Source of the DNA: Actinoallomurus sp040655075
GTDB taxonomy: Bacteria; Actinomycetota; Actinomycetes; Streptosporangiales; Streptosporangiaceae
Length of the DNA: 64,000 bases
Direction: 5' to 3'
NCBI RefSeq assembly: GCF_040655075.1
Contig: NZ_JBFAJC010000020.1
Coordinates: 1-64,000, forward strand
Position 1 is the stretch's first letter, and every line of letters begins with the position of its first letter. The position numbers and the translations under genes are program-made. A model generated the notes under the pieces. It made no database searches. It worked only from the letters and a program-made list of their open reading frames with translations, and was not told the DNA's origin. Below are positions 43,757-52,161 of the stretch, in pieces.

Positions 43757-44242
43757 GTGTATCCGATCATGGTGAACGGCGATCGCGTCGGCCTCCGGGA
43801 ATTCGGCCCCGAAGACATCGATGCCGTCCTGGCATCTACGGTGACCCGATCGCCACCCGTCATCTGAGCTTCGAGCCCCGCACCCTGAGCAGGTCCAGGC
43901 CACCATCACCGCGGTGACTACGGCCGCCAAAGTCGAGCCGCGGATCGAGTACTCCCTTGCCGCCGCTCTCCCGTCCACCGGTGAAGTGATCGGGTTCGCA
44001 CGACTGGCCGTGGACACCCAGCACGCCGGTCCGAACAGCGGCCAGATCGGCTTCGCGCTACGGCCCGACGTCTGGGGGCGTGGCTTCGGCACCGAGACCC
44101 GTACGGCTGCTGCTGACGCTCGGGTTCGGCCACCTCGGCTTGCACCGTATCTGGGGAGCCCGCGCCCCCGACGACGCCGTCTCCGATCATCTCATGAGCG
44201 AGCTCGGCATGGTCGTCGAAGGCCGTATCCGCCATCGCCTGC
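43757..44242 (+). pseudogene. GNAT acetyltransferase, frameshifted
   Basis: A GNAT domain can be read in three successive frames: MVNGDRVGLREFGPEDIDAV, then IYGDPIATRHLSFEPRTL, then KVEPRIEYSLAAALPSTGEVIGFA to DVWGRGFGTE, then RLLLTLGFGHLGLHRIWGAR to MVVEGRIRHRL. At least three small indels separate them. The CoA-binding segment (GRGFGTE...RLLLTLGF) is split. The end merges with the LysR fragment at a shared catcgcctgcgag. Confidence 0.8.
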
Positions 44243-44434
44243 GAGGGCGACGATCCCGCCGCGATCCGAAGCCTGATCAGCGCCGGGCTCGGCATCGGGC
44301 TCCTTCCCGCCGTCGCGCACGAGGCGGCCTCGGGCCCGCCCGTCGCCTGGCTGCGGATCGACGCCGTGGACTGCCATCGCGTCCTGCGTCTCGTCCACCG
44401 CGACGTCACCACCGGGCACTTCCGAACCCCGTAG
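44232..44434 (+). pseudogene. 3' fragment of LysR gene
   Basis: Encodes IACEGDDPAAIRSLISAGLGIGLLPAV and LRIDAVDCHRVLRLVHRD, matching the intact LysR (37230-37464) at roughly 85-90% with an internal deletion near the end, and stopping at TAG 44432. The DNA-binding part is absent. It directly abuts the intact acyl-CoA ligase, mirroring the ligase fragment at 38151. Confidence 0.85.
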
Positions 44435-44438
44435 TACG

Positions 44439-45944
44439 TCACATACCCGGGTAGCCGCCTCCGCCGTACGCCGCGTCGAGGGCGTCGTAGTCCGGCGTGT
44501 AGCCCTTCTTCGGGATGGACTCGGTGAACTCGACGTGGCGCGGCTTCTTGTACGAGGCGATCCGGGAGCGTACGTGCTCGACCACATCCTCGGGCGTCAG
44601 TGCCGCGTCGTCCTTCAGGACGATGATCGCCTTGACGTTCTGGCCCCATTCGGGGTCCGGCACGCCGATCACGGCCGCGTCGGCGACGGCCTCGTGCGAC
44701 TTGAGGGCGCGTTCGACCTCGGCGGGGTAGATGTTCTCGTTGGCCGACTTGATCATCCGTAGCCGCGGTCCGATGAACGTGAGGGTGCCGTCCGGCTCCC
44801 GGCGGCCGAGGTCGCCGGTGTGGTGCCAGCCGCCCGCCGCCTTGGCCGCGTTCAGCTCCGGCCGGTTCCAGTAGCCGCTGAACACGCCGGCTCCGCGGGC
44901 GCAGATCTCGCCGGTCTCGCCGGGTGACACCTCGTTCCCGGCCGGGTCGAGGATCCGTACGTGGGCGAGCGGGGAGGGCCGGCCGGCGTACCCCTCGCCG
45001 CCGGGGGCCAGCCCCAGGAAGGTGAGCATGCCGCCGACCTCCGTCTGCCCGTAGCCGCCCATCTTCGACGCGCACCAGGGGCTGTCGTCGACGGTGATCA
45101 TGGCGTCCCACTCGGGGGAGTGGGAGACGAAACGCAGCGACGACAGGTCGTACGTGCCGCCGGAGTTCGCCTCGACGAGCTGGTCGATCATCGGCCCGAA
45201 CAGGAACGCCTGCGTGCACCGCTCGGCCTCGATCAGCCGGCAGACCTCCTTCGGGTCGTACGCGGGCGTGAAGACGTTCGTGCCACCGAGTTGGAAGGTG
45301 GCCAGGCAGAACATCATGGTGCCGACGTGGAAGAGCGGCCCGCAGTCGAGGTAGGTGAACCCGTCCTCCATCTGCCGGACATGCAGGAGCGCCATCGAGT
45401 GCGCGATCAGCGCCGAGTGGCTCAGCAGCGCCGCCGCCGGCCGCCCGTCGAACGCCGCCGTGTAGAGGGCGAGCACGGGCCGGTCGGGCGTGACCTCCAC
45501 GGCCGGCTCCGCCGGCGTCCCCGCCGCGAGGTAGGACTCGTACTCCTCGCCGGCGGCGATCCACCGGACCTCTGTGCTGGTCCGGGCCCGCGCCTGCCCG
45601 GCCGCCTCGGACTCCTCGAAGACGACGACGGCGGGCCGCAGGTCGTCGAGGACGAACGCCAGCTCGTCGGCGCTCTGCCGCCAGTTGGCCGGGCAGCAGA
45701 TCGCGCCGAGCCGGGCGGAGGCCAGCAGCAGCTCCAGGATCCGGAAGGAGTTGCGCCCGAGCCACAGCACGCGCTCGCCCGGGGTGACCCCGTCGGCGGC
45801 CAGCGCGGCGGCGAGCCGGTTCACCCGCTCGTCCAGCTGCGGGTAGGTCAGGCGCACGTCCGCGTCCACGACCGCCGGGCCGTGGGGACGGCCGCGCCGG
45901 TGCTCGCCGAGAACGTCGCCGAGGGTCACCCCGTGTACGGACAT
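44439..45944 (-). CDS. AMP-binding acyl-CoA ligase with atypical P-loop
   Basis: 501 residues from ATG 45944. Adenylate-forming features: YGQTEVGGML, HTGDLGRREPDGTLTFIGPRLRMIKSANENIYPAEVE, and C-terminal PRHVEFTESIPKKGYTPDYDAL. The phosphate-binding loop is LYTAAFDGRPAAALLSHS instead of YTSGTTGxPK, a variant seen in some actinobacterial FadD-type proteins. Downstream of and co-directional with the LLM oxidoreductase (46-bp gap), so probably one operon under the 47091 operator. Confidence 0.85.
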   Translation of the reverse strand: MSVHGVTLGDVLGEHRRGRPHGPAVVDADVRLTYPQLDERVNRLAAALAADGVTPGERVLWLGRNSFRILELLLASARLGAICCPANWRQSADELAFVLDDLRPAVVVFEESEAAGQARARTSTEVRWIAAGEEYESYLAAGTPAEPAVEVTPDRPVLALYTAAFDGRPAAALLSHSALIAHSMALLHVRQMEDGFTYLDCGPLFHVGTMMFCLATFQLGGTNVFTPAYDPKEVCRLIEAERCTQAFLFGPMIDQLVEANSGGTYDLSSLRFVSHSPEWDAMITVDDSPWCASKMGGYGQTEVGGMLTFLGLAPGGEGYAGRPSPLAHVRILDPAGNEVSPGETGEICARGAGVFSGYWNRPELNAAKAAGGWHHTGDLGRREPDGTLTFIGPRLRMIKSANENIYPAEVERALKSHEAVADAAVIGVPDPEWGQNVKAIIVLKDDAALTPEDVVEHVRSRIASYKKPRHVEFTESIPKKGYTPDYDALDAAYGGGGYPGM

Positions 45945-45990
45945 CGCGTCCTGCCTTCCAGCTCGTCGGATCTCTCCGTCTGCGCGCGGG

Positions 45991-47049
45991 TCACCGGAAG
46001 GCGGGCATCACTTCGGCGGCGAAGAAGCGCAGGACCTTCTTCATGTCCTCGATCGGTACGGGCCGGGTGCTGCCGAAGTCGCACAGCAGGTTGCTGAACC
46101 CGAACTCCTGGATCATCTTGATCTGGTTGATGACGCGGTCGGGGTCGCCGATGACCTCCAGCTGCTCCCAGCGGAAGTCGGCGCCGACCTCGCCGCCCTT
46201 GAGGTAGCGGTCCTGCCAGTACTCGAACCCCTTGGCGACCTGCCCGGTCCGGGAGTCGATCGGCGCGCTCTGCCGGTTGAAGATGCGCGACCGGTCGAAG
46301 GAGCTCTCGAAGCGCGCCTGGTCGGCGCGGGCCTGTTCGACGGTCGGCGCGACGTACACCGACCGGCTGGCCACGAGCTCGATCCCGTCGGTGTCGACGC
46401 CGTTGGCCCGGGCCGTCTCGTGCCAGGTCTCCGCCGCTTTGGCGATCTTCTTGAACGGCGCGGCGGGGTCGGCGAGGATCGGCAGTCCGCGCGCGGCGTA
46501 CATCTCGACGGTCTCGGGGCTGACCGCCGCGACGTGCAGGGGTGGGTGCGGCTGTTGCACCGGTCGCGGCATGAGGGTGACCTCGTTGCCCGTGCCGTAG
46601 AACTTGCCCTGGAAGTGCACGTTCTCCTGGGTCCACAGGGCGGTGATCATGTCGAGGGCCTCGTTGAAGCGTTCCCGGGCCTCGCCCAGGTCGATGTCGA
46701 AGCTCTCGAACTCGACGCTCTGGTAGCCGCGGCCGATGCCCATCTCCAGCCTGCCGCCGGACAGCAGGTCGACCATTGCCGCCTCTTCGGCGACGTGGAC
46801 CGGGTTGTGCAGCGGCAGCACGACGATCCCCGTGCCGAGGCGGAGCCGATCGGTCCGCGCGGCGAGGTACGACAGCAGCGTGAAGATGTTCGGGACGAGG
46901 CCGTAGTCGCGGAAGTGGTGCTCGGCCACCCAGATCCCGTCGAAGCCGAGTTCTTCGCAGAGCTCGGCGATCTCGAGCTGGTAGTCGTACACCTCCTGGG
47001 TGGTCTGTCCTTCGAACCGGTGAAAGAGGTGGAAGGTGGAGAACTTCAT
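45991..47049 (-). CDS. LLM class flavin-dependent oxidoreductase
   Basis: 352 residues from ATG 47049 (MKFSTFHLFHRFEGQ). Bacterial-luciferase-like TIM barrel: GFDGIWVAEHHFRDYGLVPNIFTLLSYLAART, GTGIVVLPLHNPVHVAEE, GGRLEMGIGRGYQ. This AEHHF type resembles alkanal monooxygenase-like enzymes rather than F420 reductases. Likely oxidises or hydroxylates a lipid or cyclic intermediate before activation by the ligase that follows. Confidence 0.85.
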   Translation of the reverse strand: MKFSTFHLFHRFEGQTTQEVYDYQLEIAELCEELGFDGIWVAEHHFRDYGLVPNIFTLLSYLAARTDRLRLGTGIVVLPLHNPVHVAEEAAMVDLLSGGRLEMGIGRGYQSVEFESFDIDLGEARERFNEALDMITALWTQENVHFQGKFYGTGNEVTLMPRPVQQPHPPLHVAAVSPETVEMYAARGLPILADPAAPFKKIAKAAETWHETARANGVDTDGIELVASRSVYVAPTVEQARADQARFESSFDRSRIFNRQSAPIDSRTGQVAKGFEYWQDRYLKGGEVGADFRWEQLEVIGDPDRVINQIKMIQEFGFSNLLCDFGSTRPVPIEDMKKVLRFFAAEVMPAFR

Positions 47050-47090
47050 GACGAATAGGGCTCCTTCTCCCGCTTGACCGCACACTGTCG

Positions 47091-47110
47091 TACCAAGCGC
47101 TCGCTTGGTA
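47091..47110. promoter_or_regulatory. 20-bp inverted repeat TACCAAGCG-CT-CGCTTGGTA
   Basis: Perfect 9-bp arms around CT, 41 bp upstream of the LLM gene start. Typical TetR operator geometry. Shares its arms with the sites at 25787 and, loosely, 34963 and 52116. Confidence 0.65.
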
Positions 47111-47314
47111 GCGTAGCAGGCATTTCGCCTGCGATGGAGTCCTCTGCGAAGTCGGCTCTCAGGGGCGGCGTCGCCGGATACCGGCCGTGAATTGCCGCAT
47201 ACGTGTAGTGGTGCCTACAAAATATGTCAAACTACGTATTTGCGTGAAGTGATCGTTTCTCTAGCCTCTATGCCGGGAGCGGCGACCGCGATCGGTCCGG
47301 GGGAAGGAGGCTGC

Positions 47315-47338
47315 GATGGGCGGCGTGTCCTGGGCCTG
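47315..47338 (+). other. Seven-codon leader-like ORF with strong ribosome site
   Basis: GGAAGGAGG precedes ATG 47315, which encodes MGGVSWA then TGA; a strong hairpin follows at 47352-47380. This resembles a leader-peptide attenuator, but no plus-strand gene lies downstream before 48021. The rest of 47111-47445 holds no gene I can support. Confidence 0.3.
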
Positions 47339-47351
47339 AGGGGCTCCGCGG

Positions 47352-47380
47352 AGAGGGCGGCCGGGTAACCCGGTCGCCCT
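47352..47380. terminator. Hairpin between LLM promoter region and MarR gene
   Basis: 13-bp arms with one mismatch (47352-47364 with 47368-47380) and a TAA loop. Lies 66 bp past the minus-strand MarR stop, so it probably terminates that gene. Confidence 0.6.
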
Positions 47381-47445
47381 CGTGCTTGATCGCGCTCGCT
47401 CCGTGAGCGCTTTTCGCGGTGCCCAGCGCGCGCCGCTCACGCTGG

Positions 47446-47958
47446 TCAGGGCGTGTTCGGTGGGTCGTCGCCGAAGGTGAGGAGCACCTCGCGCATGAGG
47501 TCCGCCAAGGCCTGCCCGGTCTCCTTGGGGACGTGCTCGAACAGCGCTTCATGCGCCCCGCCGGTGGCGGCGACGATCCGGTCCGTCAGCTCGAGGCCCT
47601 CAGGGGTGAGGCACACCCATGAACTGCGCCGATCGTCCGGGTCCGGATCGCGGCACACCAACCCGGCGGCGCTCAGACGCTGCAGGATGTTGCTGGTGCC
47701 CCCGGTCGTCAGCATGGACGACTCCGCCAGCCGACTGGGTTTCAGGCGGTACGGCCGGCCCGAGCGCCGGAGCGTCGCGAGCACGTCGAACTCCGCGTAG
47801 GTGACGCCGAAGCCCTCCAAGGCCCGCTGGGAGGCCTCCGCGCAGAAGGCGTGCAGGCGCCCGATCCGCTTGGTCAGCTCGAGGGTCAGGGTGGCGACCT
47901 CGGGCCGCTCCGCCCGCCAGGCGGCGAGCATCGCGTCCACGCGATCCGGGCGTTCCAT
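47446..47958 (-). CDS. MarR family transcriptional regulator
   Basis: 170 residues. Winged HTH: FGVTYAEFDVLATLRRSGRPYRLKPSRLAESSMLTTGGTSNILQRLSAAGLVCRDPDPDDRRSSWVCLTPEG, including the DxRxxxxxLT wing. Divergent from the amidohydrolase at 48021 with a 62-bp gap containing GCTTTC repeats, so it likely represses both. Confidence 0.85.
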   Translation of the reverse strand: MERPDRVDAMLAAWRAERPEVATLTLELTKRIGRLHAFCAEASQRALEGFGVTYAEFDVLATLRRSGRPYRLKPSRLAESSMLTTGGTSNILQRLSAAGLVCRDPDPDDRRSSWVCLTPEGLELTDRIVAATGGAHEALFEHVPKETGQALADLMREVLLTFGDDPPNTP

Positions 47959-47987
47959 GGGCTTGAGCGTAGTACCTCATCCTGATA

Positions 47988-48012
47988 GCTTTCAAAAAAG
48001 CTTTCCTGAAAG
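47988..48012. promoter_or_regulatory. Candidate MarR operator
   Basis: GCTTTC occurs at 47988 and 48000, and the second copy forms CTTTC-CT-GAAAG (48001-48012), overlapping the ribosome site of the amidohydrolase. The binding protein is inferred from position only. Confidence 0.35.
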
Positions 48013-48020
48013 GAATATTC

Positions 48021-49253
48021 ATGTCGCGCATCCTGATCCAGGGTGGGGTCGTCGTCGACACCGACCCCACCCCGCACGCCACCCCCGCGACCGACCTGCT
48101 CGTCGAGGACGGCGTGATCGCCGCGGTCGGCCCGCACCTGCCCGCCGAGGGCGCCGAGGTCATCGACGCACGGCACCACCTCGTGCTCCCCGGCTTCGTC
48201 GACACCCACCGACACACCTGGCAGAGCGTGCTCCGGGCCACCGCCCCGTACGCCTCTCTCGAGGAGTACCTCCAGGCGATCGTGTACGGGGCCGCGCCCC
48301 GGTTCCGGCCCGAGGACGTCTACGCCGGCGACCTCGCGGGAGCCCTCGAATGCCTGAACGCCGGGATCACCACCCTGCTCGACTGGTCCCACATCCAGCG
48401 CTCGCCCGAGCACACGGACGCGGCCCTCGACGCGCTGCGCGACTCCGGCATCCGCGCCGTCTTCGGCTACGCCCACCCCGCGCCGGGCCGGCACCGGCCC
48501 GACGAGGTGCGCCGCGTCCGCGACGCCGTCGGCGGCCGGGTCGCGATGACGCTCGCCGCCTGGGGCCCGGGCATCGAGAGCATCGAGGACGCCGAGGCCG
48601 ACTGGCGCCTCGCCCGGGAACTGGGCCTGCGGATCAGCGTCCACGTCAACGGCCCGGGGCCGATCACGCAGTTGCGCGACCACGGCCTGCTCGGCCCCGA
48701 CACCACGTACATCCACGTCAACGGCGTCACCGACGACGAGTTCAAGCTGATGGCCGACAGCGGCGGCACCGCCTCGGTGGCCCCGATCCTGGAGGCGCAG
48801 ATGCGGCTCGGGCGCCCGGAGGTCGACCGTCTGCGCGCCTTCGGCGTCCGGACCAGCCTCGGCGCCGACGCCGTCACCAGCGTCGCCGGGGACATGTTCG
48901 GCCTCATGCGCGCGGCGTTCGCGTTCGGGCGCGCCGGGGATCCGGCGATCTCGGCGGCGGACGTGCTCCGGATGGCCACGATCGACGGCGCCGCCGCCCT
49001 CGGCCTCGAGGACCGCATCGGGTCGCTGCGCCCGGGCAAGCAGGCGGACCTCCTGCTCCTCCGGACGGACACCCCCAACCTCGTACCGCTCCGGGACCCG
49101 ATCACCGCGGTGGTGACCGCGGCGGACCTGAGCAACGTCGACACCGTGCTGGTCGCCGGTGAGGTCGTCAAGCGGGCCGGCCGGCTGGTGCGCGCCGATC
49201 TCCGGCGCGCCTTCGACCTGGCCGAACGCACGGCGACGTATCTGGCGGGATGA
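48021..49253 (+). CDS. Amidohydrolase family protein (TRZ/ATZ-like)
   Basis: 410 residues; AAAGGAAT precedes ATG 48021. The metal-binding HxH is GFVDTHRHTWQS; further His residues lie in ISVHVNGPG and TYIHVNGV, and the distal Asp in SLGADAVTS. The C-terminal SLRPGKQADLLLL completes the beta-sandwich. Related to cytosine/guanine deaminases and chlorohydrolases. Probably deaminates or hydrolyses a heterocycle; control by the divergent MarR gene is likely. Confidence 0.85.
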   Translation: MSRILIQGGVVVDTDPTPHATPATDLLVEDGVIAAVGPHLPAEGAEVIDARHHLVLPGFVDTHRHTWQSVLRATAPYASLEEYLQAIVYGAAPRFRPEDVYAGDLAGALECLNAGITTLLDWSHIQRSPEHTDAALDALRDSGIRAVFGYAHPAPGRHRPDEVRRVRDAVGGRVAMTLAAWGPGIESIEDAEADWRLARELGLRISVHVNGPGPITQLRDHGLLGPDTTYIHVNGVTDDEFKLMADSGGTASVAPILEAQMRLGRPEVDRLRAFGVRTSLGADAVTSVAGDMFGLMRAAFAFGRAGDPAISAADVLRMATIDGAAALGLEDRIGSLRPGKQADLLLLRTDTPNLVPLRDPITAVVTAADLSNVDTVLVAGEVVKRAGRLVRADLRRAFDLAERTATYLAG

Positions 49254-49326
49254 ACGGGGTGCCGACCGGTTCCGGGCGGGGCCCTTCTCGTATCGTCTCC
49301 TGCGAAGCATCGATCGAGGAGGCGAC

Positions 49327-49626
49327 ATGGCCGGATTCCGGCACGTGGTGATATTCCGCTGGAACGAGAACGCGACGGACGAGCGGAAGCGGGCGATGGT
49401 GGACCGGCTGAACGCCCTGCCTGGCGTCATCCCCGAGATCGAGGCCTACCACGTGGGCGATGACGCGGGGGTGAACCCCGGCAACTTCGACTTCGCCGTG
49501 GTCGCCGACTTCGCCGACCGGGACGCCTACCTCGTCTACCGCGACCACCCGGTGCACCGCGCGGTCATCGACGAGTACATCAAACCGATTCTCGCCGAAC
49601 GCGCCGCCGTCCAGTACGAACTGTGA
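49327..49626 (+). CDS. Dabb family (stress-responsive A/B barrel) protein
   Basis: 99 residues; GAGGAGG precedes ATG 49327. The dimeric alpha/beta-barrel motif is FRHVVIFRWNENATDERKRAMVDRL and FDFAVVADFADRDAYLVYRDHPVHRAVIDEYIKPI. Family members are small enzymes or binding proteins of unknown substrate. Its 3' end overlaps the convergent DMT transporter by 47 bp. Confidence 0.85.
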   Translation: MAGFRHVVIFRWNENATDERKRAMVDRLNALPGVIPEIEAYHVGDDAGVNPGNFDFAVVADFADRDAYLVYRDHPVHRAVIDEYIKPILAERAAVQYEL

Positions 49627-50539
49627 CCGGCTGACCGTCTGTGGCCCCTCCCGCGCGCCGGGAGGGGCGCCCGGGGAGCGAGACGACGGCCAGCCCGCCG
49701 AGCAGCAGCACGGAGCCGGCCGCCACCGGCACGGACATCCGTTCTCCCAGGAACAGCATGGCCAGCGCCGTGGCGACGAGCGGCTCGGCCAGGGAGAGCG
49801 TGCCCGCGGTCGCCGCGGCGACCCGGCGCAGCCCGGCCACGAAGAACGAGTACGCCAGCGCGGCGGTCACCGGCCCCAGCCAGCCGACGAGCAGAAGCGA
49901 GCGCGCCGTGCCGAGGGCCGGCAGCCGCGACAGCGTCCAGGGCGCCAGGAAGGTGCCGCCGATGAGGAGGGTCACCGCCACCGCCGCCGTCATGTTCACG
50001 CCGTCGCCGGTGAGCCGTTTGGCCGACACGGTGTACACGCCGAAGCAGCAGCCGCCCACGACGCCGAACAGCACGCCGTACGGGTCGACGTGGACCGGTC
50101 CGTCCGGCGTCATCACCAGGGTGCAGCCGGCGATGGCGGTGGCGGTGCCGACCGCCCACCCTCGCGTCAGCCGGGTGCCGAGCGCGATCCGCTCGACGAC
50201 GCCGGTGCTGACCGGGGCGATCCCGAACGCGACCGCGGTGGCCACCGCGGCGCCGGTCCGGGCGACCGACGTCATGAAGGCCGCCTGAAAGATCCCCGTG
50301 GCGCACGAGGCCGCCAGCAGGGGAGGCCACGACGGCCGGGTGAGCGTACGGAACGCGCCCGGCCGCGCCAGCAGGACCGCCACCGCCAGCACCAGGCCGC
50401 CCGTGAGGATCCGGGAGCCGCCCAGCGCCACGGGCCCGGCGGACGAGTCGGCGAACACCTGCGCGGGACCCACCGTCCCCCAGAGAACTCCGGCCGCGAG
50501 CACCAGCGCAACGCCAGAGAGGTCGTTTCGTTGATCCAT
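49580..50539 (-). CDS. EamA/DMT family exporter
   Basis: 319 residues with ten hydrophobic segments in two EamA repeats (VALVLAAGVLWGTVGPAQVF and GVLFGVVGGCCFGVYTVSAKRL). A basic tail is found at the C-terminus. Likely exports amino acids or metabolites. The Lrp gene lies 109 bp upstream on the same strand, suggesting Lrp-type control as in amino acid exporters. Confidence 0.85.
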   Translation of the reverse strand: MDQRNDLSGVALVLAAGVLWGTVGPAQVFADSSAGPVALGGSRILTGGLVLAVAVLLARPGAFRTLTRPSWPPLLAASCATGIFQAAFMTSVARTGAAVATAVAFGIAPVSTGVVERIALGTRLTRGWAVGTATAIAGCTLVMTPDGPVHVDPYGVLFGVVGGCCFGVYTVSAKRLTGDGVNMTAAVAVTLLIGGTFLAPWTLSRLPALGTARSLLLVGWLGPVTAALAYSFFVAGLRRVAAATAGTLSLAEPLVATALAMLFLGERMSVPVAAGSVLLLGGLAVVSLPGRPSRRAGGATDGQPVTVRTGRRRVRRESV

Positions 50540-50648
50540 GCCCTCGACGCTAGGAGAACATGCGGTCGGCAGAGCGTTCAGCCGACGATCGTTCGGGCCA
50601 ACGGAGTCAGAGCACCGTTCGTTCGGCCGGACGTCGGCTCGCGGCCGC

Positions 50649-51140
50649 TCAGGCGTAGGGGCTTCGGCGATACCGGTCTTCGGACGCCGGAAGTTCGGAC
50701 TGCTCCACCGGCTGGACGTAGTCGAAGACGACCGTCGTCCGCACGTCGACGAACTCCTTGCGCCGGGCCAGCCGGTCGAGCACGAAGTCGCGCAGGTAGG
50801 CGGTGCTCGGGACCGCGACGTGGACCAGGATGTCCTCGTTGCCGGTCACCACGAACACGCCGAGCGTCTCGGGCAGCGCGGCCATGCTGTCGCGGGTGTT
50901 CTCGATCGCCTCGCGGGACTGCGGACGGATCCGGATCGAGATCAGCGCCTGCACGCTGCGGCCGAGCGTCGCCGCGTCCACCGCCGCGTGGAAGCCGGTG
51001 ATCACCCCTCGCGTGCGGAGCGCCCGCGTCCGCTCCAGCGCGGTCGACGGCGCGATCCCCACCGCCTCGGCCAGCTCCCGGTTCGTCTGCCGGCCGTCTC
51101 GTTGCAGCCGGCGCAGGATCGCCTGATCCACCGCGTCCAT
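50649..51140 (-). CDS. Lrp/AsnC family transcriptional regulator
   Basis: 163 residues. HTH DAVDQAILRRLQRDGRQTNRELAEAVGIAPSTALERTRALRTRGVITGF, then a RAM ligand-binding domain (ALISIRIRPQSREAIENTRDSMAALPETLGVFVVTGNEDILVHVAV). Probably regulates the DMT exporter downstream in response to an amino acid. Confidence 0.9.
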   Translation of the reverse strand: MDAVDQAILRRLQRDGRQTNRELAEAVGIAPSTALERTRALRTRGVITGFHAAVDAATLGRSVQALISIRIRPQSREAIENTRDSMAALPETLGVFVVTGNEDILVHVAVPSTAYLRDFVLDRLARRKEFVDVRTTVVFDYVQPVEQSELPASEDRYRRSPYA

Positions 51141-51257
51141 CGGAGATCTCCGTTCGTCGCCACGAGCCGAACACCGTACGCGGCGCGTCGGCTCATCGCC
51201 CTCTTAGCCGAAGAATATTCGACGAGCGAGGGCACGGCTCTCAGGAGGCGCGGCGGC

Positions 51258-52052
51258 TTACGAGGAGGGCTTGCGGGCGACGCCCGCCAGGCCGCCGGCG
51301 ATCTCCGGCCCGTCGGCGCGCCAGGCGGCCATGTTCGCCAGTCCCGGGGAGACGAACTCGAGACCCCGGAAGAAGCGTTCGATCTCGGCGCGCGTGCGCG
51401 GGACCAGCGGCGTCGTGGCGTTCTTGTAGGCCGCGGTGACCTTCTCGGCGCTCTCGGGGTCGACTCCGTCGCTGCACGCGGCGGAGAGCGCCAGGTGGCT
51501 CCCCGGCGTGACGTGGTCCCGGAACCGCGCGACGATCCCTGCCGGGTCCTCCTCGTCGGTGACGAAGTGCAGTACGTCGATGAAGAGGATGCCGACCGGT
51601 TCGGCGAAGTCGATGACGCCCTTGTCCTCGATCCGGGACAGGACGGTGTCGGGGTCGCGGATGTCCGCCTCGATGACGGCGACGCCGCCCCCGTCGGCGC
51701 GGAGCGCCCTGCTGTGGGCGGCGACGATCGGGTCGTGGTCCACGTACAGGACACGGGCGTCCGGGTGGACCTCACGGGCGATCTCGTGGACGTTCGGCGA
51801 GGTCGGGATCCCGGCGCCCAGATCGACGAACTGCCGCACGCCCTGTTCGGCGATGAACCGTACGGCCCGGGTCAGGAAGCCGCGATTGGCCACCACCAGC
51901 TTGCGCAGGTCGGGGAACGCGGCGAAGATGCGCTCCGCGGTCTCCCGGTCGACGGCGTAATTGTCCTTGCCGCCGAGCGCGTAGTCGTACATCCGCGCCG
52001 AGCTCGGGATGGTCACGTCGAAAGGGGGAGGGGTCGTCTCGTCGCCTGCCAC
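51258..52052 (-). CDS. SAM-dependent methyltransferase (DUF574 type)
   Basis: 264 residues. Signature of the actinobacterial PF04672 family: SSARMYDYALGGKDNYAVDRETAERI, QFVDLGAGIPTSPNVHEIAREVHPDARVLYVDHDPIVAAHSRAL, and a C-terminal RGLEFVSPGLANMAAWRAD. SAM-binding Asp/Gly residues are present. Substrate unknown; the gene is monocistronic. Confidence 0.9.
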   Translation of the reverse strand: MAGDETTPPPFDVTIPSSARMYDYALGGKDNYAVDRETAERIFAAFPDLRKLVVANRGFLTRAVRFIAEQGVRQFVDLGAGIPTSPNVHEIAREVHPDARVLYVDHDPIVAAHSRALRADGGGVAVIEADIRDPDTVLSRIEDKGVIDFAEPVGILFIDVLHFVTDEEDPAGIVARFRDHVTPGSHLALSAACSDGVDPESAEKVTAAYKNATTPLVPRTRAEIERFFRGLEFVSPGLANMAAWRADGPEIAGGLAGVARKPSS

Positions 52053-52115
52053 GGGAGCCAGTATGCCCTGACAAGATCGTCAATGTGGGTAATAGGGCGT
52101 GTGTCAGCTGCCGAA

Positions 52116-52125
52116 CAAGCGCTTG
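52116..52125. promoter_or_regulatory. KstR2-box-like palindrome
   Basis: CAAGCGCTTG in the context aaCAAGcgCTTGcc, close to the KstR2 consensus AnCAAGnnCTTGnT, 37 bp upstream of the thiolase-like gene. Confidence 0.5.
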
Positions 52126-52161
52126 CCTGTGAAACACTGGCGCGTGCCGATGGGAGGTGCG

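Noticed and set aside
43918..45765. A 615-codon minus-strand frame through the ligase and LysR fragment
   Set aside because: It is out of frame with the real ligase, whose adenylation motifs lie in the frame 44439-45944.
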